Source: Blautia schinkii DSM 10518
Lineage (GTDB): Bacteria; Bacillota; Clostridia; Lachnospirales; Lachnospiraceae
NCBI GenBank assembly: GCA_000702025.1
Contig: JNKJ01000024.1
Span: 47,106 to 111,105, forward strand
Length of the DNA: 64,000 nt
Direction: 5' to 3'
The notes below the pieces were generated by a model that was given only the letters and a program-made list of their open reading frames with translations, ran no database searches and had not been told where the DNA came from. A program made the position numbers and the translations under genes. Of the stretch, positions 47,569-56,606 are shown piece by piece. Position 1 is the first letter of the stretch. Each line of letters opens with the position of its first letter.

Positions 47569-47595
47569 ATTCTTTATCTCCTATCATTAACTAAT

Positions 47596-47790
47596 TTAAG
47601 TTGCAAATTTAGCGTTTACTGCTGCTGATCCAGCGCCGTGATATGTCTTACCGTCATTTACAACATTCATCCAATCATACGAGGGAACGCTCCCACAAGA
47701 ACAATTACAATTGCATTGACACATACAAGCAGAATAGAGCCGAAATTTACTTTGCCCTCTAATTATACCGACCCTAAGTTTTTTTTTCAT
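47596..47790 (-). CDS. Cys-rich RiPP precursor peptide 2
   Basis: A 64-residue precursor with leader 1-17, LY at 18-19, and six Cys in near-alternation (22, 24, 26, 28, 30, 32) leading into CGSVPSYDWMNVV. The tail is short and polar (NDGKTYHGAGSAAVNAKFAT). ATG chosen after AAAGGAG; a further in-frame ATG upstream lacks support. The densest Cys core of the four. Confidence 0.85.
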   Translation of the reverse strand: MKKKLRVGIIRGQSKFRLYSACMCQCNCNCSCGSVPSYDWMNVVNDGKTYHGAGSAAVNAKFAT

Positions 47791-47901
47791 AATTCTTATC
47801 ACTCCTTTCATATTTTTCTCAATTTGTTTTAAAGTTAAAAAATGTATTCTACTTCCTCTGACACGTATTTACATATGGTAACTGATAAGAAACCTATGCC
47901 T

Positions 47902-48096
47902 CTAACCATATTTTCTTACTGCACTATGTAAACCACTAAAATGGTATGCTTCATCAAGATTAACAACATTCAACCAATCTGATGATGGAACACTACCACA
48001 AGAACAATAGCAACGATAATTATCACAATAGCAACCATCATATAGTTGCATTGTCCCATTAAATTGTTTTCTATGAATCTCCAACTTTTTTTTCAT
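47902..48096 (-). CDS. Cys-rich RiPP precursor peptide 3
   Basis: A 64-residue precursor: basic leader, LY at 18-19, Cys at 22, 24, 29, 31 and 33, then CGSVPSSDWLNVV and a tail with His and Ser. GGGAGG is upstream of the ATG. Shares NVV and tail length with precursor 2, not with 1 and 4. Confidence 0.85.
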   Translation of the reverse strand: MKKKLEIHRKQFNGTMQLYDGCYCDNYRCYCSCGSVPSSDWLNVVNLDEAYHFSGLHSAVRKYG

Positions 48097-48236
48097 TTTT
48101 ACACCTCCCTTATCTTAGTTTATATTTTTCGCAAATAAACTTATCATTAAATTGTTTATCTTTTTTTATAATATAGCGTTAGTAGTTAACAGGAACGTAT
48201 AGGCTATATTATGTCTAAACTAAACCAAATCACTAC

Positions 48237-48440
48237 CTATGGTCTAAAAAAATTGTTATGGGAAACCGCATATGACCCCTCTGAATCATATACCAATCTT
48301 CGCTCATACACATTCATATAATCCCAAGAAGGAACACTTCCACACCCCTGACAATAACCACTGCATCTGCTGCAATCACACGCATACAATCGCATTGTAT
48401 TTTGCAATTGCTTTCTTCTTTTTGTTAATATTTTTTTCAT
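48237..48440 (-). CDS. Cys-rich RiPP precursor peptide 4
   Basis: A 67-residue precursor: basic leader, LY at 18-19, Cys at 21, 23, 26, 30 and 33, then CGSVPSWDYMNV and a tail almost identical to that of precursor 1 except for the last residues. GGGAGG precedes the chosen ATG, 16 bp after the carrier-like gene stop. Confidence 0.85.
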   Translation of the reverse strand: MKKILTKRRKQLQNTMRLYACDCSRCSGYCQGCGSVPSWDYMNVYERRLVYDSEGSYAVSHNNFFRP

Positions 48441-48456
48441 TTTTGCCACCTCCCTT

Positions 48457-48723
48457 TTATACTTTTGGTTCACAGTTAAGTAAAATCTTCAATATTTGGT
48501 TATACGTGTCAAATTCCCCTTTTGTAATATACGAATTATCAAAACTAACTTTAAATCTATCTTCTATTTCATATAATAACACAACTAATTCACGAGCTTT
48601 CATATTTATCTTCTGTCCAAATAACTTTTCACCTTTTAATAGACAGTTTTCATTAAAATCTATCCCTATTAAGTCCACAAAAACCTGATTTAATGCATTA
48701 TCAACACAATCACTATTTGTCAT
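48457..48723 (-). CDS. Acyl-carrier-like peptide-maturation protein without carrier Ser
   Basis: An 88-residue helical protein similar in layout to acyl carrier proteins and to the acyl-carrier-related family (TIGR04069) of these loci: helix 2 region KARELVVLLYEIEDRFKVSF corresponds to the ACP segment after DSL. At the expected phosphopantetheine site the sequence reads GQKINMK with no Ser, so it probably cannot be charged and may be a docking or recognition partner. ATG at 48723 with AGGGG upstream; 21 bp from the TIGR04066-like gene. Confidence 0.75.
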   Translation of the reverse strand: MTNSDCVDNALNQVFVDLIGIDFNENCLLKGEKLFGQKINMKARELVVLLYEIEDRFKVSFDNSYITKGEFDTYNQILKILLNCEPKV

Positions 48724-48744
48724 CTTATTCACCCCTTATAACGG

Positions 48745-49803
48745 TTATAAAAAATCAATTATTAATTCACACGCTTTTTCAGCGCCTCTTTTTGATGTCA
48801 TATCAATTACTATCTCATTATGATAACTTTCTATTTTTTTACGGACTATTTGTTTCTCTATTGTTATTAAGTTTCTCTTCAAATTTTCGTAAATATCTTG
48901 AGTATCAGGCACTACTGCGGCTATATGGCAACCCAAAATGTTAAATCCAAATCTAATGTCTACGTCATGAATAATATCGCTATAATCACCAGAAAAATAT
49001 TGGTTATACGGAAAACACATAATGGCAGCATCACATGGAATCGCCATGGAAATTTCGTATGCAAGAATCCCAAAATCATTATGGTATATTCCATCATAAG
49101 GCAATATTCCACCAGGTATACCAATAATAATCAAATCTGGTTTTTCAATACTTTCAATTAATTTAACATAATGATTATACTGAATAACCTTATCTGATTC
49201 CCTCAGATTACCATCAAACATAAAATCTGGGATTGAGTGCATTCCATATAGTTCGCTGTCTCTCCTTGATGAAACTGCAGAACATTTATATCCTTTTCTT
49301 TCAAACTGGTCTATTAATTGCATTTGGACTTCAAACTTATCAGTTCCTTTTTCTGCACCTAGCACGACGAGCGTTGGGGTATTAATGCTATATGTTACCT
49401 TCATAGGATATAAGTCTCCGACTCCAATTTTACAAGGTGTAATATTTAATTCTTCAGGTATTAATTCATGAATTTTCAAAAAATCCGCTTTGCTATCATT
49501 GTAGCGTGTAAATACCACTTTTTTATTATTTTTTATCGCCAGTGAAACTTTTTCTAACAATATATTAGTTGGTAACGCATAGCGTCCATCATCCACAAAC
49601 CATACTGTGGTGCACTCAACTAAGGAATTGATAAATTGATCAGATATAGTTAAATACTTTTCTCCACATTCAACTGTGTTATTTACAAGCCCCCAGCCCC
49701 TTGGACTTACTATTGAAACAATAACTCCATCTGTTAAGAAATTCGAATGCTTGACGTATGGTTCGTAATCTTTACTATACGGATATATCATAATCTTTTC
49801 CAA
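48745..49803 (-). CDS. TIGR04066-like peptide maturation protein
   Basis: A 352-residue protein of the peptide-maturation family found beside CcpM. It begins with a short beta/alpha domain (KIMIYPYSKDYEPYVKH), and from about residue 145 has VVLGAEKGTDKFEVQ, a loosely P-loop-like segment, then SRRDSELYGMHSIPDFMF and PDLIIIGIPGGILPYDG. The biochemical role is unknown. The second half resembles the C-terminal domain of the locus's S8 peptidase. It starts 14 bp after the ccpM stop, so they are co-transcribed. Confidence 0.85.
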   Translation of the reverse strand: MEKIMIYPYSKDYEPYVKHSNFLTDGVIVSIVSPRGWGLVNNTVECGEKYLTISDQFINSLVECTTVWFVDDGRYALPTNILLEKVSLAIKNNKKVVFTRYNDSKADFLKIHELIPEELNITPCKIGVGDLYPMKVTYSINTPTLVVLGAEKGTDKFEVQMQLIDQFERKGYKCSAVSSRRDSELYGMHSIPDFMFDGNLRESDKVIQYNHYVKLIESIEKPDLIIIGIPGGILPYDGIYHNDFGILAYEISMAIPCDAAIMCFPYNQYFSGDYSDIIHDVDIRFGFNILGCHIAAVVPDTQDIYENLKRNLITIEKQIVRKKIESYHNEIVIDMTSKRGAEKACELIIDFL

Positions 49804-49817
49804 ACTATCCCTCCTTA

Positions 49818-51248
49818 TTAAACATCTAGTTCATAATCATACCCTAATTCTTTTAATACTAAATAATCTTTGAATTGTTCTTCTACACGATATCTAGTGC
49901 TATCACACAAACTCAATATTTTATCTCGAGAAATTTTTTCCCCGTCATCTGCCTGTGCCACGCACATATCACAATAACTATATGCCCAACAATTTCTACA
50001 ATCTTTAGATGTCACCTTTTCTATGTTAAGCAAAGCTAATGCTTTTTCTATATCAACTCCTGTATCAATATGTCCAATGCGACTAGCTCTTGATGTTTCA
50101 CTTACTCTTTCGCAGGGATATAGCCATCCATCTGTAGTAACAAATAGCTTTCTAACACCTGGAATACATGGCCCCCCTCTATGACCTTTTATGGGCAACT
50201 CACTTTGTGAATACATTTCTAAAATTTTACCTGTACGCCTTAAACTAGAGAAATGTTGTCTCATAAGGGGAGCAATATCTTGCTCAGCTAAACGCCCAAG
50301 TTTCCATAAAAAGGTCAAAAACTTATAATACTCATATTTTTCTAAAAAATCCACCGAAAATACAGTCTTGTTTTTAGCATAAATATCGTTCACAACAGTA
50401 GATGAAAATCTTGAGTTTTTAACGATCTCATTACATGCTGTAAAATCACATATCTTAGATAAAGATACTGATGGATCCATTACACTATTGAAGGCTACAT
50501 TTTTATTATAAAAATCTGGGTATAGTTCTTTTAGCCTTTTCACATTCTTCATCATAACCTTAAAAGAACCTTTACCACTATTTGCAAATTTTCTATTTTT
50601 ATCATGCACTTCTTCGGGCCCGTCAAGGCTAATAAGTATAGAAAAATCATGTCTCACAAGAAAATCAAATTTTTCTTCTGTTAGCAATGTTCCATTAGTT
50701 GTAAAATTAAATCTTATTACTCTTCCTTCAAACTCATTTTCAGCAAACTCGACACACTTTTTTATTAATTCAAAAGCTAGAAGTGGCTCACCACCATAGA
50801 AGCTAATGGCCAAATGTTCTGAATTGCTAGAATGTAGTAAAATGTATTCAATAGCCTTTTTTGCCATATCATATGACATTATTTTGTCTGAGTGAGTCCT
50901 GTTATAATAATTTCCAGAATATACACAATACTCACAGTTCAAATTACACTTTTGCGTAACCTGTATTGTAATTTGACTTAAGTTATGATCAAGAAAAGAT
51001 TCATAATATTCATTAATAGCATGTTCGGAAATTTTTACATGTTTGCTTTTTAAATATCCTTTTTGTTTTAGCGTAATTAAATACCTATTTATTTCTAAGT
51101 TTGCAACATCTTCTATCTGATTAGTCTCTAGGCATTTATAAATATTATCCGAAATTTTAATAATTTTATTTGTATTCACATCGTAAAAATATTTTCCGAA
51201 AATTGTACTGAATAAATGAATAAATGGCTTCTCATTATTTATTTTCAT
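49818..51248 (-). CDS. ccpM: Cys-rich peptide radical SAM maturase (CcpM type)
   Basis: A 476-residue radical SAM enzyme. The N-terminal ~90 residues form a peptide-recognition-like domain; the SAM cluster motif is CNLNCEYC near residue 101-108; AISFYGGEPLL and NFTTNGTLL follow. A C-terminal SPASM domain has Cys in GPCIPGVRKLF, YPCERV, CRNCWAYSYCDMC and LSLCDS for auxiliary [4Fe-4S] clusters. Such enzymes install Cys- or side-chain-derived crosslinks in ribosomal peptides. First gene of the leftward peptide operon; AAGGGGAG precedes the ATG. The exact modification is not known. Confidence 0.9.
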   Translation of the reverse strand: MKINNEKPFIHLFSTIFGKYFYDVNTNKIIKISDNIYKCLETNQIEDVANLEINRYLITLKQKGYLKSKHVKISEHAINEYYESFLDHNLSQITIQVTQKCNLNCEYCVYSGNYYNRTHSDKIMSYDMAKKAIEYILLHSSNSEHLAISFYGGEPLLAFELIKKCVEFAENEFEGRVIRFNFTTNGTLLTEEKFDFLVRHDFSILISLDGPEEVHDKNRKFANSGKGSFKVMMKNVKRLKELYPDFYNKNVAFNSVMDPSVSLSKICDFTACNEIVKNSRFSSTVVNDIYAKNKTVFSVDFLEKYEYYKFLTFLWKLGRLAEQDIAPLMRQHFSSLRRTGKILEMYSQSELPIKGHRGGPCIPGVRKLFVTTDGWLYPCERVSETSRASRIGHIDTGVDIEKALALLNIEKVTSKDCRNCWAYSYCDMCVAQADDGEKISRDKILSLCDSTRYRVEEQFKDYLVLKELGYDYELDV

Positions 51249-51840
51249 ATTACTCCCCTTCCTGAAACTTTGTTATTCACCATACAAAAACCCGATATGA
51301 TATTATCCAAACAGGAAATATTTTCAATATATATATTATAATCTAGATATCGTATATTAATTATATATTATAAATATAACGAAGTAAATTATTTTTATAA
51401 TATTTATAATATTTCTCTATAATATACAAAATCACGTTTCATTATTAGTGCATATTCAATATATTATTTTTATTGAGTATGAATTTTAGTAGTATTTTTT
51501 TGCATTGTTAATCTAAATCCTTAGAAAATTCCTATGTCGAATATTCTGTGGTGGTGGGGACACCTCAAATTTCAACTCAAAACATGCTGTCTGTTATCAG
51601 GAGACTACAATCCGATGGCGCAAGTCATGCTATTGCTTTGGCCATAAGGGGAGACTGTCCGAAAATCACAGTGAGTAACTAAATGCCAATCAAACAATGA
51701 GATTAAACCATCTATATAGGGATGTTTAACATAGATTCCTTTACATTGAATACTAAATAAAACACACAGATAATAATAATCTTCAGCCGTAAATATAGTA
51801 TAACGGATGCAGAAAAAACTGTATCCAGAGGTGAAGGAAT
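51249..51840. other. Very AT-rich leader/promoter region of the peptide locus
   Basis: About 590 bp with no convincing gene. The first 300 bp are extremely AT-rich and must contain the ccpM promoter; on the minus strand TTGAAA and TAATAT spaced by 16 bp near 51305-51335 are a weak candidate. The rest shows no recognisable sequence. Confidence 0.5.
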
Positions 51841-52219
51841 ATGCCATATGTGCCAAGTTTCAACCATAATCAGATGATGAAGTATTCCTGGTATTCTTTT
51901 GTAAATCCAGAGAGTGTCGCCAAGCTGATAGATGTTTTTGTGACAGCCTGGATTTATCACAGCATAAGATAAAGGAATGCACGAAAGAGGCAGACCAGCC
52001 TACAATCCGAAGGGAATGCTGAAATTGTACATATTAAACCGCAAAGGTATCCGTTTCTCCCACAAGCTTACAGAGGGCTGTAAGGTGAACTCGGAAGTAA
52101 AGTGGATGATTGGAGAAGTGCAACCAGACTTCCGCACCATCACAGATTTCAGGAAAGAGAACATAGAAAGCCTGATATGTGTAATAAAGCTTCACTGTGA
52201 AAGTCTCACGTTTATGTAA
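51841..52219 (+). pseudogene. IS1182-type transposase, N-terminal relic
   Basis: Rightward translation in more than one frame gives NLIDVFVDSLDLSQHKIK-like sequence, then GRPAYNPKGMLKLYILNR and EVQPDFRTITDFRKENIE, the N-terminal domain order of IS1182-type transposases. Frameshifts and loss of the catalytic part show it is dead. Confidence 0.72.
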
Positions 52220-53263
52220 AAAAACAATGGTCCAATGACTATCCTTACAAATATTACACAACTAAAATTAATTTTCATTTATTATAGCTCCAAGTTTGCT
52301 GGCATGAGGTAGTCGAAACCACTGGTACTGATTAGAATTGCATTTTAGTCCTTTAGATATAATCAATATCCCTTAGACGTTCTAGAAAGTACTGCTTTTG
52401 GTTGCGTTCCCAAAGATATTCGTTATTTCTAAGAAAAGTGAACGGATATGAGAGAGCTCTTCCGTATATGATTGTACTTGACTGACGCCTTCAAAATAGT
52501 ATGCCGCCCGAACTCGGGAGCAATGCTCATCTTTGGCGGTAAGAGGGTCGGGTACTGGGCTCTAAAGCTTTGGCACTATTTGAAAATCAGACTAGATGTT
52601 TTTATAGGCCAATTATGAGAGTCCTGTCATAACCAGTCTACCATGCGCTTATTATCTGGTTATTGTGCATAGCAAGCTTGTTTTATGTAGCGTAATCCTG
52701 AAACAATGCACAATTTAGTAATTCTTTATGAAAATAGGCATTATCAAGTGTGACCAAGCAGAAAATTGATGCTTCTGCAGAGAACAGCATACTAAAAACT
52801 CTATTTTCCTCCAAACAACCAATTCCTTTCCTTAAGCAGGGTGCTGTTCACTAGATTTTGAAACTCTGGCAACTTATTTTTCAATGTACTAGAGTACTGC
52901 CAATACCACCTCTATCTTTCAAAGCAAAGTATTTGCGCAATCATCCACAAGGATTATTATGCTTTGGTAAGATGGCGCTCTACAGCGTATTGTCCACTTA
53001 AGCCTCGCGTCTCTCTTTGACAAAAAAAAGAACGCTTTGTATCAGATTGGTTTGGGTATCTCTGGATTGCCGGAATTCTCACCGGCTCTTTTCTAGAGAA
53101 AAATGTCCTAAACAAGAAATTATACTATCTCCATGAGAGCATCCTTTTTAGAGATCAGAGATTTAGATATGTTCAGCATGAATCAAACACAAGAAAACAC
53201 TTATTTGCTAATACAAGAAACCTAGATTAATTACACTTGCTTTACATGTTTGCAGGATTAAAA
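52220..53263. other. Gene-poor stretch
   Basis: About 1 kb in which I can support no gene on either strand. Its composition, with stops in all frames, resembles decayed mobile DNA between the transposase relic and the BlaI/M56 operon. Confidence 0.5.
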
Positions 53264-53305
53264 GAGACTAAAAAACGAGTTAGACCAACTCTATTTTTTA
53301 GTCTC
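53264..53305 (-). terminator. Terminator of the BlaI/M56 operon
   Basis: Minus-strand inner hairpin GAGTT/AACTC followed by GTTTTTT, enclosed by an outer 12-bp inverted repeat (53264-53275 with 53294-53305). It lies 31 bp beyond the last stop of the operon. Confidence 0.8.
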
Positions 53306-53336
53306 ATAATGATTCTCAAAATTCACTTTTGAATTC

Positions 53337-53570
53337 TTAAACAACAGGTATCCATTCCCCTATATATTCACCTGACTTTATATTAAAAAGCCGCTTATAT
53401 AATTTGCCATCAATAAATTTATATACCCATTCATAAGCTGGCTCTCTGGTTGACATTTGTGCCCCAACAGTTATACCAGAAACATCGGTAGATGCCAATA
53501 CTGACACAGATGGTACACACAAAGCTGTAGCAATTAGCACTAATGCTAATCTCACTCTCATTTTCTTCAT
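53337..53570 (-). CDS. Small exported peptide of the BlaI/M56 operon
   Basis: A 77-residue protein with a Sec signal peptide (1-26, cut after VLA) and a mature part of about 51 residues containing several aromatic residues (EPAYEWVYKFIDGKLYKRLF, then GEYIGEWIPVV). No Cys. The start overlaps the M56 stop by 4 nt (ATGA), so it is made together with the sensor protease. It could be a ligand, inhibitor or substrate of that protease; function unknown. Confidence 0.75.
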   Translation of the reverse strand: MKKMRVRLALVLIATALCVPSVSVLASTDVSGITVGAQMSTREPAYEWVYKFIDGKLYKRLFNIKSGEYIGEWIPVV

Positions 53571-54709
53571 CTCTTTTCATCCTCCTTAAAAATTTTTACT
53601 TGTATATCATTAAAATCAGAAGCGTTTATAAAACTAATATCATCTGTAGTAGCTAAAAACTCACCATCCATATAAACATCATAAACACCATTTATCTGTT
53701 CATAAATATAGCATGAGTATTTACATGGTACCCCTTCCTCTGGTGTATATTGAGGTTCTATCAGAATAAAATATGAAAATACAAATAACACTATAGTGAC
53801 TATGCACATAAGTATATTTCTTAAACCCCATTCAATTTTTTCATTAATAAATACGAAACGCTTCTCCATTGTACTAAATTGTTCGTGAATAAACGAATTA
53901 GTTAATGCATTGTTGTTATAACTTTTACCAGAAATTTCACACAATTCATACAGAAGCATCATATATTGTGTTTTTTCATTTTCTTCCATGTTCTTAACTA
54001 CATTCCAGTCCGCTCTTATCTCCATTGCTTCGTATACTTTACGTTTTATTTGTTTTATAAATGGCAACCACCAGAAAATACGGCTGAAAGTTTCTAATAT
54101 AATTTTTGTTATACCATCTTTTCTCTTATAATGCATCCATTCATGCTGTAACACCATATGAAGTTCATCTTCTGCGCGAGAAGATATGTAAAATGGGAGT
54201 ACTATAGTTGGGTTAAAAACACCAACTATAAAAGGATTATGCTGAAATCTGCTTATCTTATATTTAATAGCTTTTGTTAATATACCGTCTTTTTCTTGCT
54301 GCCTTTTTATATACAGCAATAAATGGTCTGGAACATCTTCACATAATGCTACAACTCTTAATATTTTTATATAATCGTAAATTAAGTCATACAACTTTTT
54401 CAGAGATACAATGCCCCATATAAAAAATATAATCATCCATAAAGAAATTTGGGTATTTTCAATGCTTGTAACCTTATACCTTAAAATAGTATCTATCAAA
54501 GGAAATATCCGGGGAATATATAAATCGGTGGCTGCTAAAAGCTCAATTGGAAATACAACTCTTAATAGTATTAAAACACCACAAAAAATTACCGTTGTTG
54601 GTTTCACCACGTTATATAATTTATTTTTTCTAGTTGTAAAAAACAAAAAACTAGACATCGCACTAATCATTATTAGAGCTGTCCAAAATCCTGATATTGT
54701 TAATCCCAT
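53567..54709 (-). CDS. M56-family membrane metallopeptidase (BlaR1-like)
   Basis: A 380-residue membrane protease. Several N-terminal helices, zinc motif HEWMH within QHEWMHYKRKD, and the third-ligand region EIRADWNV; a last membrane helix (about 305-323) is followed by a short ~55-residue extracytoplasmic tail instead of the penicillin-binding domain of BlaR1. It would sense an outside signal and destroy the BlaI-type repressor encoded directly upstream; its ATG abuts the blaI stop. Ligand is probably not a beta-lactam. Confidence 0.87.
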   Translation of the reverse strand: MGLTISGFWTALIMISAMSSFLFFTTRKNKLYNVVKPTTVIFCGVLILLRVVFPIELLAATDLYIPRIFPLIDTILRYKVTSIENTQISLWMIIFFIWGIVSLKKLYDLIYDYIKILRVVALCEDVPDHLLLYIKRQQEKDGILTKAIKYKISRFQHNPFIVGVFNPTIVLPFYISSRAEDELHMVLQHEWMHYKRKDGITKIILETFSRIFWWLPFIKQIKRKVYEAMEIRADWNVVKNMEENEKTQYMMLLYELCEISGKSYNNNALTNSFIHEQFSTMEKRFVFINEKIEWGLRNILMCIVTIVLFVFSYFILIEPQYTPEEGVPCKYSCYIYEQINGVYDVYMDGEFLATTDDISFINASDFNDIQVKIFKEDEKR

Positions 54710-55066
54710 TTACTTTTCCAACCTCTTATCAATGATGGATCTTAATCTAGACAATTGGCCATCGGACAAATTCTCTTTTTCCAATAAGGCAGAAGTAAAT
54801 TGAAAAACATCTAATTGCGCTATTTTAGAAATTTCTTTAAATGTATATTGCTCTTTTGTGATAATGGGCGTAAAAGTCCTAGCAAAATTTTTTGTAGTCT
54901 GCGTTATCCCTTCAACTCTTAAAAATTTTTCATCCAACATTGTTTTTAAAGCTTTTCTAACTGTTATTTCCTTCATTTCAGGATTTTGTCTTAAGATTTC
55001 AGTTGCAGACATAGGCCTTGCATTTTCCCAAAGTGTATTTAATATTTTTATTTCTGTATTTGTCAT
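54710..55066 (-). CDS. BlaI/MecI-type repressor
   Basis: A 118-residue winged-helix repressor: N-terminal EIKILNTLWENARPMSATEI and ITVRKALKTMLDEKFLRVEG are the HTH and wing of the BlaI/MecI/CopY family; the C-terminal helices give dimerisation. It is the first gene of a three-gene autoregulated unit with the M56 protease and exported peptide. Confidence 0.87.
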   Translation of the reverse strand: MTNTEIKILNTLWENARPMSATEILRQNPEMKEITVRKALKTMLDEKFLRVEGITQTTKNFARTFTPIITKEQYTFKEISKIAQLDVFQFTSALLEKENLSDGQLSRLRSIIDKRLEK

Positions 55067-56205
55067 TTTAGCTTACATTCCTTTCGTGTTGCTCAAATAT
55101 ATATCGTAAAGTGTCTGAGCTTCTTTCCTATTTTCCGAGTTTCTGTTGCTCTTTACTTTTCAAAGACACATTCAGGGGTCAGGGTTTAAATTGGCAAACC
55201 GAGCCACTTTGTAAGTGGTGATAGCTCTTGGTCTGTATAAACAAAAATAGAGACATAAAGCTGTTCGGCCACCATAACAACGGTAAAACCAATCCCACAA
55301 TACTTTTACGGCTTCTAACATTGCACTTTCTTCATCTCTCAAACATACTACTCCTACATACGTTTTCTTTCAATTATATACTATATGCATAATAATGTAA
55401 ATACTCTTTTACTAGACATTTTCATTAATTAGAGCTTTTCAAAATCATGGTTTATCAATCCCCTAAGCTTAAAAACCATATCCAACTCACTTTCCCACCG
55501 GTTTTTCATTTCCAATACGCTTTCGAATATGTTTGGAATTCAAAAGAATGCAAAATGAAATGTGATTTGACACTTCTTGTTATTCTAACGTATAAACAAG
55601 TGAATTTTGTGTATTGAATCCATGGACAACCGCAAACCAAAAGCCATCACTGCAACGATGTATTCCTCAGACGTGCTTGTAAGCGACGTCTTCCATCATT
55701 TGTCACCATTACGCTTGGACTTATTCGTTTTGCTTTAACATCCGTGGCTTGGCACTTAGACCACACTGTTACCTCCCGCAGTTCCAATTTTACAAGTTTC
55801 CTCTTGGCATTTGAAAAAAATATACCATCGCTAGTCCTAAATTATCTGGCAGTATATACCACTTTACAAAGAACGGAATACCCATGTCTTGTCAATAATG
55901 GAATCAAGACATCCAGGGATCTGAAAATCCTGCAAATAAGAGCAAGATTCGCCAGAGTAACTCAAAACTCACTTTCGTGACTTTTGACTACCCGGCAATC
56001 TTGATGGGGATTCTGCTCCCCATAACCTCAGCTAATGCACATTTCCCCAATGTGCAATTTTAGCTCCTGTCAAGTACAGTCGCAGCGTGATGATAGACAT
56101 CACGGAAATTTCTAAGATATTCACAACAAAAAATCCTTTACTATTACCATTTTGCATCCCTGAATTGACTTATATATAAGTATATTTTTAGAAGGGATTA
56201 TAATT
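55067..56205. other. Gene-poor stretch before the mobilization genes
   Basis: About 1.1 kb with no gene I can support. It starts with the BlaI operon promoter region and ends with the AT-rich leader of mobC (AGAAGGG before the ATG). Parts have codon-like composition on the minus strand (around 55160-55340 and 55640-55980) but are broken by stops, so probably decayed genes; the transfer origin of the mobilization module may lie here. Confidence 0.45.
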
Positions 56206-56543
56206 ATGGTAAGACCAAAAAAAGAAAAGAACCTGCAGCACAAGCACCAGATCATGCTTCGTCTTACAGATACGCAGTATGAAATCATATCCACTAATGC
56301 AAAAACACAAATCTTTCACTGGCGGAATATGCCCGAAAGCAGCTTATGAATAAAAAAGTGATCGTCAAATATGAACTTGTAGCCGACCTGCCTGAGCTGA
56401 AAAAGTTGATTGCTGAGTTTGGCAAAATTGGCAGCAACCTAAATCAGATTGCCCGTCATTTCAACAGTGGCGGTATCCATTTACAGGAGATTAGAACTTC
56501 AATCAACGAAAGCATTGCTGATATTTACGAAATGAAGTATTAA
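56206..56543 (+). pseudogene. mobC relaxosome gene with a frameshift
   Basis: The frame from the ATG at 56206 gives MVRPKKEKNLQHKHQIMLRL, the usual MobC N-terminus, up to TNAK near 56310; the rest of MobC (LSLAEYARKQLM, then FGKIGSNLNQIARHFNSGG) continues in another frame to 56543. A single-base change in the short A/C run around 56303-56312 accounts for it. MobC helps the relaxase open the transfer origin. Either a pseudogene or a low-level frameshifted gene. Confidence 0.75.
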
Positions 56544-56606
56544 AGTTAGCCAGAGACTTCACAGCGTTTGCCAGCCCATTCAAGGATACCACCGGAGGAA
56601 AATCTC

